Positions 10,149 through 20,212 of a DNA stretch of 64,000 bases are shown one piece after another. The position numbers and the translations under genes are program-made. The notes beneath the pieces are model-generated. The model had not been told where the DNA came from. It made no database searches and saw only the letters and a program-made list of their open reading frames with translations. The first letter of the stretch is position 1; each line of letters starts with the position of its first letter. This stretch comes from Chitinophagaceae bacterium (GTDB lineage: Bacteria; Bacteroidota; Bacteroidia; Chitinophagales; Chitinophagaceae), in contig JAMLGU010000003.1 of NCBI GenBank assembly GCA_023957575.1, positions 1 through 64,000 of the forward strand, given 5' to 3'.

Positions 10149-11801
10149 TCAATATCCATTTTCTTTACATACTTCCTTCAACATTTCTAGATTGGTAGCG
10201 CCTGCCATTGTGCCAATAATTTCATTGGGACCATCGCCAACAGTAGCTGCATTATCTACACTTACGGTCTTGTTGCTTGCCAGTTTTACATAGGAGCCCC
10301 ACACCGCCTTAAAATCATACGGTTTAGAGGTGCTTAAAAGAGTGGTGGATATATATCCTTTTGTTACAGTTCCCAACAATTTAAAAGCAGTTGTGGGCGC
10401 TCCTGCGTCTTTGTAATACAAATAAAATGTGGGCAGAAGTGTTACAGGGTTTTTATTGTTAGGACAACGAACATAAAGTTGCATTGTTACTTTAGGGTTT
10501 CCTGCAACAGGAGATGTGTTTAGTGTTACAGCCAGCACAGAACCTATGGAGCAAGGGTTTGCAATATTTTGAGCAGCCAGTTCATTTCCTTCCACATCGT
10601 AATAGGATATAATAACGGCTGACGAAGGTAATTTATTCAGATTTCCTTCGGTGCCATTAGTTACTGTAAACTTGCCGGTTGCTAATTGTTTATCCTTTGC
10701 GCCATTAGCCACAGAAAACACTTTATAAGTAACCGGATGGGTAATGCCGTTAGAAAGCCAGGAGGCATTAAATTGAATTTTAAAATCATTGGTACAAGAA
10801 CTTACCATTGCGCCTGCGGTAAACCATGTAAGGTGGGTAGTATTAAGCTTTAATGCCAGTTTGCCCGATTCTTTAACCACTAAGCCGGCATTTTCAAATG
10901 TCCAAATACCCTGATCTGCACTATAACTATAGACCTGAAGCTGATCACCTTCTTTTACTGTAGCATTAGTCAATGGATTAAAATAATTCTGATCTAACTG
11001 AAGTGTAATCTGTATGGGCTGGTTAAATGATTTTATGGAGGTATTGCCGGCAGACATACTCACCTCAGTAAGCGCAGCCGGTAATAAATTGCCTGAAGAG
11101 GTTGCGCCTGATGCCGTTTTGATTTGAGATAAAGACAAACCGCCTCCTGGAAATAAATCCTGAACATCGTTGCTGGAGGTATTGGCTACTAAAGTTTTTA
11201 CAGCCAATGGGCCTGCATTAACAATATTACCCTGAGCATCTTTGAACTGAGTGCCGGCGGGTAATGCAATACTTACTGTTTCGGTAACGCCGTTAGATGT
11301 TGCCGTATTAATAACGACAGGAGCAGTAGTGGCTCCATTGGCGCCCAAAGTAACTGTACTCGTTTTAATATTCAAACCCTGAGACAAATTTTTTGTATTA
11401 ATCATTGTGGCCGAAACCATCGTACTCAAATTTTCGGCATTAATGGTTACAGGGATATTTACTGATAAATAATCGTTTGCCGTAATATCTACACTAAAAG
11501 TAACGGGGTTTCCTGCTTGTGGCGCCACCTTGGGATCCAGCGCTAATAATAACATACCTCCTGACACCTTAAACTCTTTTTTCCCCTCGGCATTATAGAT
11601 CTTATCGGCATCTTTTCCGCGTAGGGTAACGGTAGCGTTGGAAATAGGCTCTCCGGTGTTGCTGAACACTTCCACTACCGCAGTGTATTTAAAAATGTTT
11701 GTATCAATTCGGATATCAATGTCTTTGAAAGGATTGGCACAACCGGTATAGATTATGGCTGTGGATAACAAAAATAAGAAGTAGTAATAATATCGATTCA
11801 T
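10149..11801 (-). CDS. Large lipoprotein of unknown function in capsule locus
   Basis: A 550-residue protein with a lipoprotein signal (FLFLLSTAIIYTGC, Cys21). Residues 40-110 resemble a carboxypeptidase-regulatory or Ig-like beta sandwich (AVVEVFSNTGEPISNATVTL). The rest is rich in Thr, Ser, Asn and beta-forming residues, with no enzyme motif I recognise. It is probably surface- or periplasm-exposed. It lies 18 bp downstream of the beta-barrel gene and before the wza terminator, so the two likely form a pair. A role in attaching or shaping the polysaccharide is inference from position only. Confidence 0.8.
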   Translation of the reverse strand: MNRYYYYFLFLLSTAIIYTGCANPFKDIDIRIDTNIFKYTAVVEVFSNTGEPISNATVTLRGKDADKIYNAEGKKEFKVSGGMLLLALDPKVAPQAGNPVTFSVDITANDYLSVNIPVTINAENLSTMVSATMINTKNLSQGLNIKTSTVTLGANGATTAPVVINTATSNGVTETVSIALPAGTQFKDAQGNIVNAGPLAVKTLVANTSSNDVQDLFPGGGLSLSQIKTASGATSSGNLLPAALTEVSMSAGNTSIKSFNQPIQITLQLDQNYFNPLTNATVKEGDQLQVYSYSADQGIWTFENAGLVVKESGKLALKLNTTHLTWFTAGAMVSSCTNDFKIQFNASWLSNGITHPVTYKVFSVANGAKDKQLATGKFTVTNGTEGNLNKLPSSAVIISYYDVEGNELAAQNIANPCSIGSVLAVTLNTSPVAGNPKVTMQLYVRCPNNKNPVTLLPTFYLYYKDAGAPTTAFKLLGTVTKGYISTTLLSTSKPYDFKAVWGSYVKLASNKTVSVDNAATVGDGPNEIIGTMAGATNLEMLKEVCKENGY

Positions 11802-11819
11802 GATAATTGGTTTTTGAGA

Positions 11820-12512
11820 TTATAAATGATAGGAAAGGCCTAATTGTAATACAGGTAACCAACGATAGCCTTTCAGATTGTTTTCTAAAATTGCCTGATT
11901 GGCTTCATTGCCCGAAAGTAGTTTGTCGCCCACAAGTGTAACCTCAGGAGCTGATAAATAATGACTACCTATATCTAAGTTCAATGACAATTTTGACTGA
12001 ATTTTCATTTGTCGAAGTGCCAGTCCGGCATAAGGCGCAAGAGGTTTGTATTTGGCAGTTGCATTAATACTTCCAATATCTTCCTTGTTGATGGTGAGGT
12101 CGCCCATTTGATAATCCTTTGCCGGTACGCCGGTGGCTGATCCTTTTAGTTTATAGAAATAGGCTGCTCCCGCTGTAATTGCCAGTTTTTGCAATAAACG
12201 GCTTTGACTATTAGGATCGTTAAACGGTCGGTATTCTGCCTGCATAAAAGCATTTCCCGAATTGGAACTCATGCTAAGGTTATATTCATTTCCGCTCCAT
12301 GTAAGAACATCAGAGCGTCCAAATGAAGCAAGGCTAGAAGATAGTCTGACTCCAAACTTATTCGAAAATGAATACGCTCCATTGATACCAAAGCCCTGAG
12401 TTCCTCCGTGGATACCTAAGTCAACTCTATTTACTGCATCTTTTGTTTGCGCTGTTGACACAAACGACATTCCTAATAAGAAAGCCAGTAATGGGAAAAT
12501 TGAGTTTCTCAT
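11820..12512 (-). CDS. Outer-membrane beta-barrel protein of unknown function
   Basis: A 230-residue protein with a cleavable signal peptide (SIFPLLAFLLGMSFVSTAQ). Alternating hydrophobic and polar strands with glycine turns follow (VDLGIHGGTQGFGINGAYSF), and it ends in an aromatic-rich last strand (LQLGLSYHL). This is the pattern of a small outer-membrane barrel of about eight to ten strands. Lying between the initiating transferase and a large lipoprotein in the capsule operon, it could anchor that lipoprotein or the polymer. No closer family was recognised. Confidence 0.82.
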   Translation of the reverse strand: MRNSIFPLLAFLLGMSFVSTAQTKDAVNRVDLGIHGGTQGFGINGAYSFSNKFGVRLSSSLASFGRSDVLTWSGNEYNLSMSSNSGNAFMQAEYRPFNDPNSQSRLLQKLAITAGAAYFYKLKGSATGVPAKDYQMGDLTINKEDIGSINATAKYKPLAPYAGLALRQMKIQSKLSLNLDIGSHYLSAPEVTLVGDKLLSGNEANQAILENNLKGYRWLPVLQLGLSYHL

Positions 12513-12548
12513 AATTGTTCATTTTATTTAAAATTGTTAGAAAATAAA

Positions 12549-13994
12549 TTAATAAGCATTTTCTTCACCGCGTATTATGTTCCAAACTGTGAGAAAAATA
12601 ATTTTAAGGTCTTGAAGGAATGACCAGTTCTCAACATAAATAATGTCGTGTTCCACTCTTCGTTGCATAGCTGCCACCTCCTTGGTTTCACCCCTGCAGC
12701 CGCTTATTTGCGCCAAGCCGGTAATGCCGGGTTTCACGTAATGGCGAATCATATAAGTATCTAATAATTTCCTGTATTGATCGGTGTGTGCCAGCATGTG
12801 CGGACGAGGACCTACCACCGACATATTGCCTATCAACACATTGAAAAATTGCGGCAATTCATCAAGGCTTGTTTTTCTGAGAAATGCGCCCACCTTTGTG
12901 ATACGCTTGTCGTTTTTAGTGGCCTGTTGTGTATCAGACGTCTGATTATTGGCTACCATACTTCTAAATTTATAACAATCAAAAACATGGTTATCCAAAC
13001 CGGATCTTTTTTGTTTAAAAAACAAGGGGCCCTTAGATTCTAACCGTATAATCAGCCAAATTATTGGTAATAGCCAGCTTAAAAGGAATATAATGACACC
13101 TAAAGAAAAAACAATATCAAAAGCTCGTTTCAGAATTTTGTTTCTGTCAAGACCCAGTGGTTCAGGCCTTACGGTGATAACCGGAATGTTTCCTACCGGC
13201 TCCAATTTAAAAGGCCTGTTAAAAACACTCGAATAGTCGGGCAGCAACTTCACCCTAATCATATATTTGTCAGCCTCTTTTAACAGTTGCTGAATGTCTA
13301 TGTTTTTTAAGGAAGAAAAGCAACAATAAATTTCATTGATGCCACGTTGGGCCATATAATAAATATCTGTATAGGGAGCATATTCGTTTTTGTAAAGATT
13401 GATTTCACTGATTTCGTACCGGCTGTGAACCTGATAATCGGAAAAGCCATCTTTGAAATAATTTTCCAATTGGTCAGAATAGACATTATGACCGATGAAG
13501 GCTATTTTACGCTTTCTTACTATTTTACTTTTGGTGTATTTTCTAATTGAAAGGAAAATAACCCGTATCGTCAGCGTTGAAATTCCAAAGCCTAACAGGA
13601 TAAGATAAAATGGTTTTGCATCAAAAATAGTGTTAATTATAAGTGAATGTAAAATAGAAACGATAAAGAAAAATGTAAGCCAATGCTTAAAGGTATGCCT
13701 GATAATCACCTCAGCTTCTTCTATTAAAACAAAGCTATAATAGTTGCGTATGTAACCAATAAATCCCCAAATCAGGTTTAGAAACAATATTCCTAAAAAC
13801 ATTTGTTCTGTTGCTGAAGTTGACGCAATGGGAAAAAATAGAAGCAATAATACTGAATCTGCCAGAAAAAGCAGGTATCTGCTTTTCTTTACTAAGAAGC
13901 ATTGAAAAAGCTTAATTTGCTCTGCAAAATTTAGCCTTGGTGCATCAGACAAAATGTACTCATCCACGAGCACATGATTATGAGCTTTACTCAT
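12549..13994 (-). CDS. Polyprenyl-phosphate sugar-1-phosphate transferase (WcaJ-type)
   Basis: A 481-residue initiating transferase that places the first sugar phosphate on undecaprenyl phosphate. About four N-terminal transmembrane helices and a Rossmann-like CoA-binding region precede the bacterial sugar transferase domain from about residue 288 (RAFDIVFSLGVI, then KFRSMV, RKTSLDELPQF and NMSVVGPRP). The DELPQ and VGPRP motifs are the catalytic signatures. It is the first gene of the minus-strand polysaccharide operon and is preceded by a folded 5' leader. The first sugar (glucose, galactose or fucose-type) cannot be told from sequence. Confidence 0.93.
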   Translation of the reverse strand: MSKAHNHVLVDEYILSDAPRLNFAEQIKLFQCFLVKKSRYLLFLADSVLLLLFFPIASTSATEQMFLGILFLNLIWGFIGYIRNYYSFVLIEEAEVIIRHTFKHWLTFFFIVSILHSLIINTIFDAKPFYLILLGFGISTLTIRVIFLSIRKYTKSKIVRKRKIAFIGHNVYSDQLENYFKDGFSDYQVHSRYEISEINLYKNEYAPYTDIYYMAQRGINEIYCCFSSLKNIDIQQLLKEADKYMIRVKLLPDYSSVFNRPFKLEPVGNIPVITVRPEPLGLDRNKILKRAFDIVFSLGVIIFLLSWLLPIIWLIIRLESKGPLFFKQKRSGLDNHVFDCYKFRSMVANNQTSDTQQATKNDKRITKVGAFLRKTSLDELPQFFNVLIGNMSVVGPRPHMLAHTDQYRKLLDTYMIRHYVKPGITGLAQISGCRGETKEVAAMQRRVEHDIIYVENWSFLQDLKIIFLTVWNIIRGEENAY

Positions 13995-14020
13995 GATTAT
14001 CCGGTTTAGAAGTTAATAAA

Positions 14021-14102
14021 GGGCTTCAAAAAGAATATCAACCTCTTATTCGAAAAAATTTCCAGAATAAGGCTTAGTATGTTAAAATACTTTTTGAAGA
14101 GG
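14021..14102 (-). promoter_or_regulatory. Folded 5' leader of the polysaccharide operon
   Basis: On the minus-strand RNA a 10-bp stem CUUCAAAAAG/CUUUUUGAAG (DNA 14090-14099 and 14024-14033) encloses a second stem CUUAUUC/GAAUAAG (14065-14071 and 14045-14051). A third stem, AGUAU/AUACU (14087-14091 and 14076-14080), overlaps the outer arm by two bases and is therefore an alternative fold. The structure sits 27-108 bp before the first gene and downstream of a -7 box. It is a candidate recognition site for the operon's NusG-like factor; that link is inference. Confidence 0.55.
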
Positions 14103-14115
14103 GCTTAATACACGA

Positions 14116-14123
14116 CAAATGTA
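14116..14123 (-). promoter_or_regulatory. Candidate -7 box of the polysaccharide operon
   Basis: The minus strand reads TACATTTG, an exact match to the Bacteroidota -7 consensus TAnnTTTG, 122 bp before the first gene and just before the folded leader. No good TTTG -33 box is seen at the usual spacing, only an AT-rich stretch. Confidence 0.5.
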
Positions 14124-14188
14124 GGAGAGAAATATAGATATTTATAAAAAAAAGTTAAATATTTTTCTTTTGAATACATAAACAATTG

Positions 14189-14197
14189 GTTTTGAAG
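14189..14197. repeat. Left target-site duplication of the IS4-family element
   Basis: GTTTTGAAG occurs immediately before the left terminal inverted repeat and again at 15599-15607 immediately after the right one. This exact 9-bp duplication fixes the element's ends. Confidence 0.88.
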
Positions 14198-15598
14198 CAC
14201 TACCATCCGGAAGTTAAAAAAAGAAAATAGCCCATATTATCTTTGAGGTGACAAAATTTCATAAATATATGGGACTATTTACTCGTAATAAAAGTAACAA
14301 GAAGCCAATTATAAAACAAATTTTAGAGCTTATTCCTAATTCTATTTTGCAAAGCAGTATAGCTAAACATAAAAGTGATAAATTCTGTAGTAAATATAAG
14401 ACTTACGATCAACTGGTCTCTCAAATGTTCGGACAGCTGAATAAATGCCTGACTTTAAGCGATATAAGTACCGCCATTGCTGTAAACACCACCTTTATTG
14501 GAGACTTAGGATTACAACAAAGCCCCGCCAGAAGTACGATGAGTGACGGCAATGCAAAACGAAGCTGGAAGGTATTTGAAACGATGTATTACAAATTGCT
14601 CTCTCATTATAGCAATCTGTTACTGAGACATGGTAAAGCAATGGATATAGAAGAGATAAAAGGTAAAGTGATTAAGATAATAGACAGCACCACTATCAGC
14701 TTATGTTTGAGCTTATTTGAATGGGCGAAGTTCCGGACAGCTAAAGGAGGCATAAAAATACATACCTGTTTGGATCATGCGCTTATGCTTCCTGATCTGG
14801 TAAATATAGGCGAAGCGGCTGTGCATGATAAACGCGGTCATCCGCAAACAGTATTTGCACCGGGAACTATTATTGTAGAAGATAAAGGCTATTTTGATTT
14901 CAGTTTAATGATGCAACGCATTAATGCTGATAACGTATTTGTAACCAGAATAAAAGACAATACAGTATATGAAAGCATTTGTGAAAAAGAATTACCGGTT
15001 GATAAAGACCAGCATATACTTAAGGATGAATTAATCCGGCTTACCGGCAAAAAGGCCATCGAAGTAGGCATTGACCAGGTAACGTTACGCCGGATAGTAG
15101 TGTATGATAGTGAAAAAGATGTTCAGTTAGAAATTATTACCCAGGAATTGAGATGGGCAGCATCTACCATTGCAGCCTTATACAAAGCCAGATGGGATGT
15201 TGAAATATTTTTTAAGCAACTAAAGCAAAATTTACTGGTAAAAACATTTACAGGCACAAGCGAAAACGCTGTAAAATCTCAGATTTATATAGCGCTCATT
15301 ACCTATCTTTTATTAGAATTGATAAAGCGCTGTATCGCAAAAGGCGCACAGGCATTTAGTAATCTGTGTGAAAAAATCCGTTTTTGCTTAACCTATTACC
15401 ACAGCCTTGATTATGTATGCAACCAAATAAAAGAAGGCGCAGTAAAAGCAAGAGGAAAACCAAATAAGCCAAATTGTCAGAAATCATTTAATTTTTAATA
15501 ACGGACTTTTATTCCGAGAAATCAGTTTACAAATACAGTAAAATCAATACTTTCGTTGGGTCAAATCATCCTTTTTTGAAAAAGTTCGGATCGCAGTG
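14198..15598 (+). mobile_element. IS4-family insertion sequence, 1401 bp, complete
   Basis: The left end reads CACTACCATCCGGAAG and the right end, read inward, CACTGCGATCCGAACT. These match in 12 of 16 positions, including CACT and ATCCG. Both ends are bounded by the 9-bp duplication GTTTTGAAG, within the range known for IS4-family elements. A single transposase gene fills the interior and shows no frameshift, so the element may be active. It entered the space between the polysaccharide operon start and the terminator of a decayed lolA-like gene. Confidence 0.9.
14248..15498 (+). CDS. IS4-family DDE transposase
   Basis: A 416-residue transposase with all catalytic residues in place: D146 (IIDSTT), D212 (VEDKGYFD) and E319 within the exact IS4 signature Y312-x2-R315-x3-E319-x6-K326. 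An N-terminal DNA-binding region of the DUF4372 type (ILELIPNSILQSSIAKH) precedes the core. The start could be the ATG at 14248 or the one at 14269 (MGLFTRNKSNKK). It is the only gene of the 1401-bp element. Confidence 0.93.
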   Translation: MTKFHKYMGLFTRNKSNKKPIIKQILELIPNSILQSSIAKHKSDKFCSKYKTYDQLVSQMFGQLNKCLTLSDISTAIAVNTTFIGDLGLQQSPARSTMSDGNAKRSWKVFETMYYKLLSHYSNLLLRHGKAMDIEEIKGKVIKIIDSTTISLCLSLFEWAKFRTAKGGIKIHTCLDHALMLPDLVNIGEAAVHDKRGHPQTVFAPGTIIVEDKGYFDFSLMMQRINADNVFVTRIKDNTVYESICEKELPVDKDQHILKDELIRLTGKKAIEVGIDQVTLRRIVVYDSEKDVQLEIITQELRWAASTIAALYKARWDVEIFFKQLKQNLLVKTFTGTSENAVKSQIYIALITYLLLELIKRCIAKGAQAFSNLCEKIRFCLTYYHSLDYVCNQIKEGAVKARGKPNKPNCQKSFNF

Positions 15599-15607
15599 GT
15601 TTTGAAG
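15599..15607. repeat. Right target-site duplication of the IS4-family element
   Basis: A second copy of GTTTTGAAG directly follows the right terminal inverted repeat and is identical to 14189-14197. Confidence 0.88.
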
Positions 15608-15612
15608 AAAAA

Positions 15613-15655
15613 AAAAGCCAAATTGATTTCTTATTAATAAATCAATTTAGCTTTT
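15613..15655 (-). terminator. Strong rho-independent terminator, possibly bidirectional
   Basis: A 17-bp stem with one mismatch (15613-15629 with 15639-15655) has a 9-nt loop. On the minus strand it is followed by a long T run (complement of the A run at 15608-15616). It lies 48 bp past the stop of the lolA-like remnant and most likely terminated that gene. The IS4 element landed just beyond it. Confidence 0.8.
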
Positions 15656-15702
15656 GTGTTTTTGATTAATTTATTTTCTTATGAGTGAAAACCAAAAATT
15701 AT

Positions 15703-15819
15703 TTACCTCAAATCCACTACTTTCACACCCGGATAACTTGCTTTAATGAAGCTGAACCGGGCATCGGGCATGACTACATTTGGCTTTAGGCTATTTACGG
15801 TATAAACATTTTTATAACC
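15703..15819 (-). pseudogene. C-terminal remnant of a LolA-like lipoprotein carrier gene
   Basis: The minus strand encodes 38 residues ending ARFSFIKASYPGVKVVDLR before a TAA stop. This resembles the C-terminus of Bacteroidota LolA, which typically ends in a phrase like F-x-F-x5-YPGVEVxDLR. An in-frame stop lies six bases upstream of the first residue used, so no start and no N-terminal part remain. The gene's own terminator is still present downstream. Assignment rests on this short tail only. Confidence 0.5.
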
Positions 15820-15841
15820 TTTTTATCCCTTCACGATTTAA

Positions 15842-15916
15842 TCAAAAGAACTGGAAAATGCTCTTTATGAAAATGAAGCGGTTAACATTAATGATTCTGA
15901 ATTCATTTTTCTGTAA
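15842..15916 (+). other. Short coding-like fragment
   Basis: One plus-strand frame reads SKELENALYENEAVNINDSE and ends FIFL before a TAA. It has no start codon and looks like the tail of a decayed gene. I recognise no family. Nothing else is seen in the 100 bp before the TraB gene. Confidence 0.25.
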
Positions 15917-16015
15917 AGTAATAAATCAACAATTACCCAATAGCCTCTCTGAGTAGGAACTGCGCTCACCATAACTACTTGAATAATTTTTGCTATCATT
16001 GCTGAAAATTATACA

Positions 16016-16906
16016 ATGAAGCTTAAATATCTGGGTGTTTCCTTTTTCTTTTTGGCTATTTTTTTGTGGAGCAATGCTCAAAACCAGTCGATAAAAGACA
16101 GCAGCCAGACCCTTCTTTGGAAAATAACCGGCAAAGGACTTGAAAAACCCTCTTATCTGTTTGGTACCATGCACATCCTTTGCGAAAAAGATGCCGTGCT
16201 GAGTGATAATGCCAAAAAGGCGATTGCCAATATAGAAGTAGTTTACTTTGAAGCAGATATGGACGATATGCAGGAAATGATGAGCGCTATGAAGGCGATG
16301 AAAATGAAGAACGGCGTAACCCTTAAAAGTTTGTTGAGCAACGAGGATTATGAAAAAGTGAAAAAATATTTTTCCGAAACAGGGCAGGGGATGGTTTTTA
16401 CCGTCATGCAGGATTTCAAACCGCTCATGCTCTCTACTATGATGCAGGTGAAAACATTGGATTGCCAGAAAACCATTGCCATGGAGCAGGTGGTAATGAA
16501 AGAAGCCAAATTGGAGAAAAAGGATATCGAAGGTTTGGAAACGCTTGCATATCAGGCATCTTTGTTTGACAGCATACCTTATAGCCTACAGGCGAAGCAG
16601 CTCTTAGATGTGGTGAACAAGGTGTATGATGTAAATAATGAAACATCAAGATTGGTGGAAGCTTACAAACGGCAGGATTTAAAAGCCATTGAAGCCATAA
16701 CCGATGACGAACAATGGGGGATGGATAATTACCTTGAATTGCTCATTTACAAAAGAAACCACAATTGGGTGCAAAAGTTGAACAGCATCTTGTCTTCCAA
16801 AGCTGTGTTTATAGCCGTTGGCGCAGGACACCTACCCGGCAAACAAGGCTTAATTGAATTGTTGAGAAAAGAAGGTTACACCGTTTCGCCGGTTGCAAAT
16901 CAATGA
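16016..16906 (+). CDS. TraB/GumN family protein (secreted)
   Basis: A 296-residue protein with a signal peptide (YLGVSFFFLAIFLWSNAQ). It carries the TraB/GumN hallmarks: KPSYLFGTMHI near residue 50 and the closing AVGAGHLPGKQGLIELL. These motifs bear the conserved GT-x-H and G-x-x-H residues of the TIKI/TraB putative metalloprotease fold. Activity and substrate in bacteria are unknown. It is a single gene, convergent with guaB 14 bp away. Confidence 0.85.
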   Translation: MKLKYLGVSFFFLAIFLWSNAQNQSIKDSSQTLLWKITGKGLEKPSYLFGTMHILCEKDAVLSDNAKKAIANIEVVYFEADMDDMQEMMSAMKAMKMKNGVTLKSLLSNEDYEKVKKYFSETGQGMVFTVMQDFKPLMLSTMMQVKTLDCQKTIAMEQVVMKEAKLEKKDIEGLETLAYQASLFDSIPYSLQAKQLLDVVNKVYDVNNETSRLVEAYKRQDLKAIEAITDDEQWGMDNYLELLIYKRNHNWVQKLNSILSSKAVFIAVGAGHLPGKQGLIELLRKEGYTVSPVANQ

Positions 16907-16920
16907 TCGCTTTTGATTAA

Positions 16921-18456
<1,536 letters not shown>

Positions 18457-18584
18457 TCAACGGCTACTGACAATTCTCACATTTTTTTATAAATAAGTGG
18501 GCTTTAAATGGGGTAATTGAATTTAAAAATAACCGGAGCGGCAAACTTATAACTGACTGATTGCCAATCATTAAGAAAATTTCC

Positions 18585-20162
18585 TTAAATTAAATTCAGC
18601 ATCTTGGTGGTTGCTTTAATGGCTGCCACTGTTTGGTCGCTGTCAAGTCCGGTGGTGGTAAATTCGCGGCCCTCATGTTGCCAGGTGATAATGGTTTCAC
18701 AAAGCGCATCGGAGTTTCCGCCCGGCGGAATACGAACCACATAATCGGCAAGTTCGGCCAGTTTCCATTTCTTTTTATTATAAACCTTTCTAAGCGCATT
18801 CATAAAGGCATCATACTGGCCATCGCCCTGAGCATGTTCTTCAATTATTGATCCATCCTGAAAACACAACCTGATGGTTGTGGATGGCCGCATGTCTTTG
18901 GAATGGGTGAGCACATAATCTTCTACCTTTACTTTTTCGGTAATGCTGCTGCTGTCCAATACGTCGGATATAATATAAGGCAGGTCATCCTGGGTTACGG
19001 TTTCTTTCTGATCGCCCAATTCGATAATTCGTTGGGTGATTTTTTTCAAATCTTCATCAGGTAGTTGAATGCCTAACTGCTTGAGATTGTTTTCGATATT
19101 AGCTTTACCTGAAGTTTTACCCAATGCATATTTCCGTTTTCTGCCAAAACGTTCGGGCATCAGATCATTGTAATAGAGGCCTTTTTTCTTATCGCCGTCT
19201 GCATGTATTCCCGCTGTTTGGGTAAATACGTTTTCGCCTACAATCGGCTTACTGGGCGATACCCTGAAACCTGAAAACGCTTCTACCAGTTTGCTTACTT
19301 TGTAAAGCGCTTTTTCATTTACTGAGGTTTTTACATTTTTTGCAAAGTCGTTTAACACGGCCACCGTGCTTTCAAGTGGCGTATTGCCCGCTCTTTCTCC
19401 CATGCCGTTTATGGTAAGATGAAGCCCATTTACGCCTGCTTTTACCGCTTCTAAAGCATTGGCTACGCTCAGGTCATAATCATTATGTCCGTGAAAATCA
19501 ATGTGTAATGCAGGATATCGGTTTACAATTTCCGAAAGAAATTCAAAGGTTTCAGAAGGAGTGAGGATGCCCAATGTGTCGGGCAATAACAAACGTTTGA
19601 TGGATTGTGTGGCCAGAAAATCAATATATTGCAATACATAATCTTTGGAGTGGCGCATACCGTTACTCCAGTCTTCCAGATAAATATTTACATCAATTCC
19701 TTTTTTACTTGCCAGTTTGATTACATTTCCAACTTCCCTAAAATGCTCTTCCGGCTTTTTCTTTAATTGATGTGTGAGATGATTAAGAGAGCCTTTGGTA
19801 AGCAGGTTCATTACTTTAGCGCCGGCTTTTTTCATCCAGTTGATAGAAATATCGCCATCCACAAAGGTTAATACTTCCACTTTATGAATATGGCCGTTTG
19901 CTTTTGCCCAGTTGGTGATGGCTTTCACTGCCTTAAACTCGCCTTCGCTTACTCTGGCTGAGGCAATTTCTATGCGGTCAACTTTCACTTCTGTTAACAG
20001 CAATTGAGCAATGGTTAGTTTTTCCTGAGCCGAAAATGATACCCCACTGGTTTGCTCTCCATCCCGAAGGGTGGTATCCATTATTTCAATGTGCCGTACA
20101 GCAGTTTTCCTTATTTTTCCTCCAGATGTTTCCTTTGATCGCTTTTTTTCCTCAGAAGCCAT
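18585..20162 (-). CDS. cimA: (R)-Citramalate synthase-like enzyme (LeuA superfamily)
   Basis: A 525-residue DRE-TIM metallolyase with a LeuA dimerisation/allosteric domain in the last 130 residues. The catalytic segment MDTTLRDGEQTSG covers residues 28-40, and HGHNDYDLSVANA holds the metal-binding histidines. As I recall it, the whole sequence reads like the Leptospira citramalate synthase. The hydrophobic residues reported there to select pyruvate (Leu81, Leu104, Tyr144) correspond to L98, L121 and Y161 here, a constant offset of 17. It therefore probably condenses pyruvate with acetyl-CoA for isoleucine synthesis, and LeuCD encoded upstream would isomerise the product. 2-Isopropylmalate synthase remains possible. 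Confidence 0.78.
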   Translation of the reverse strand: MASEEKKRSKETSGGKIRKTAVRHIEIMDTTLRDGEQTSGVSFSAQEKLTIAQLLLTEVKVDRIEIASARVSEGEFKAVKAITNWAKANGHIHKVEVLTFVDGDISINWMKKAGAKVMNLLTKGSLNHLTHQLKKKPEEHFREVGNVIKLASKKGIDVNIYLEDWSNGMRHSKDYVLQYIDFLATQSIKRLLLPDTLGILTPSETFEFLSEIVNRYPALHIDFHGHNDYDLSVANALEAVKAGVNGLHLTINGMGERAGNTPLESTVAVLNDFAKNVKTSVNEKALYKVSKLVEAFSGFRVSPSKPIVGENVFTQTAGIHADGDKKKGLYYNDLMPERFGRKRKYALGKTSGKANIENNLKQLGIQLPDEDLKKITQRIIELGDQKETVTQDDLPYIISDVLDSSSITEKVKVEDYVLTHSKDMRPSTTIRLCFQDGSIIEEHAQGDGQYDAFMNALRKVYNKKKWKLAELADYVVRIPPGGNSDALCETIITWQHEGREFTTTGLDSDQTVAAIKATTKMLNLI

Positions 20163-20212
20163 TATATAAATAATATTGATAAAATATTGATTCTCTTTAA
20201 CTTGTATAACAA

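Noticed and set aside
15926..16174. Minus-strand frame of 82 codons opposite the TraB gene start
   Set aside because: It overlaps the signal peptide region of the TraB/GumN gene on the other strand and shows no protein features.
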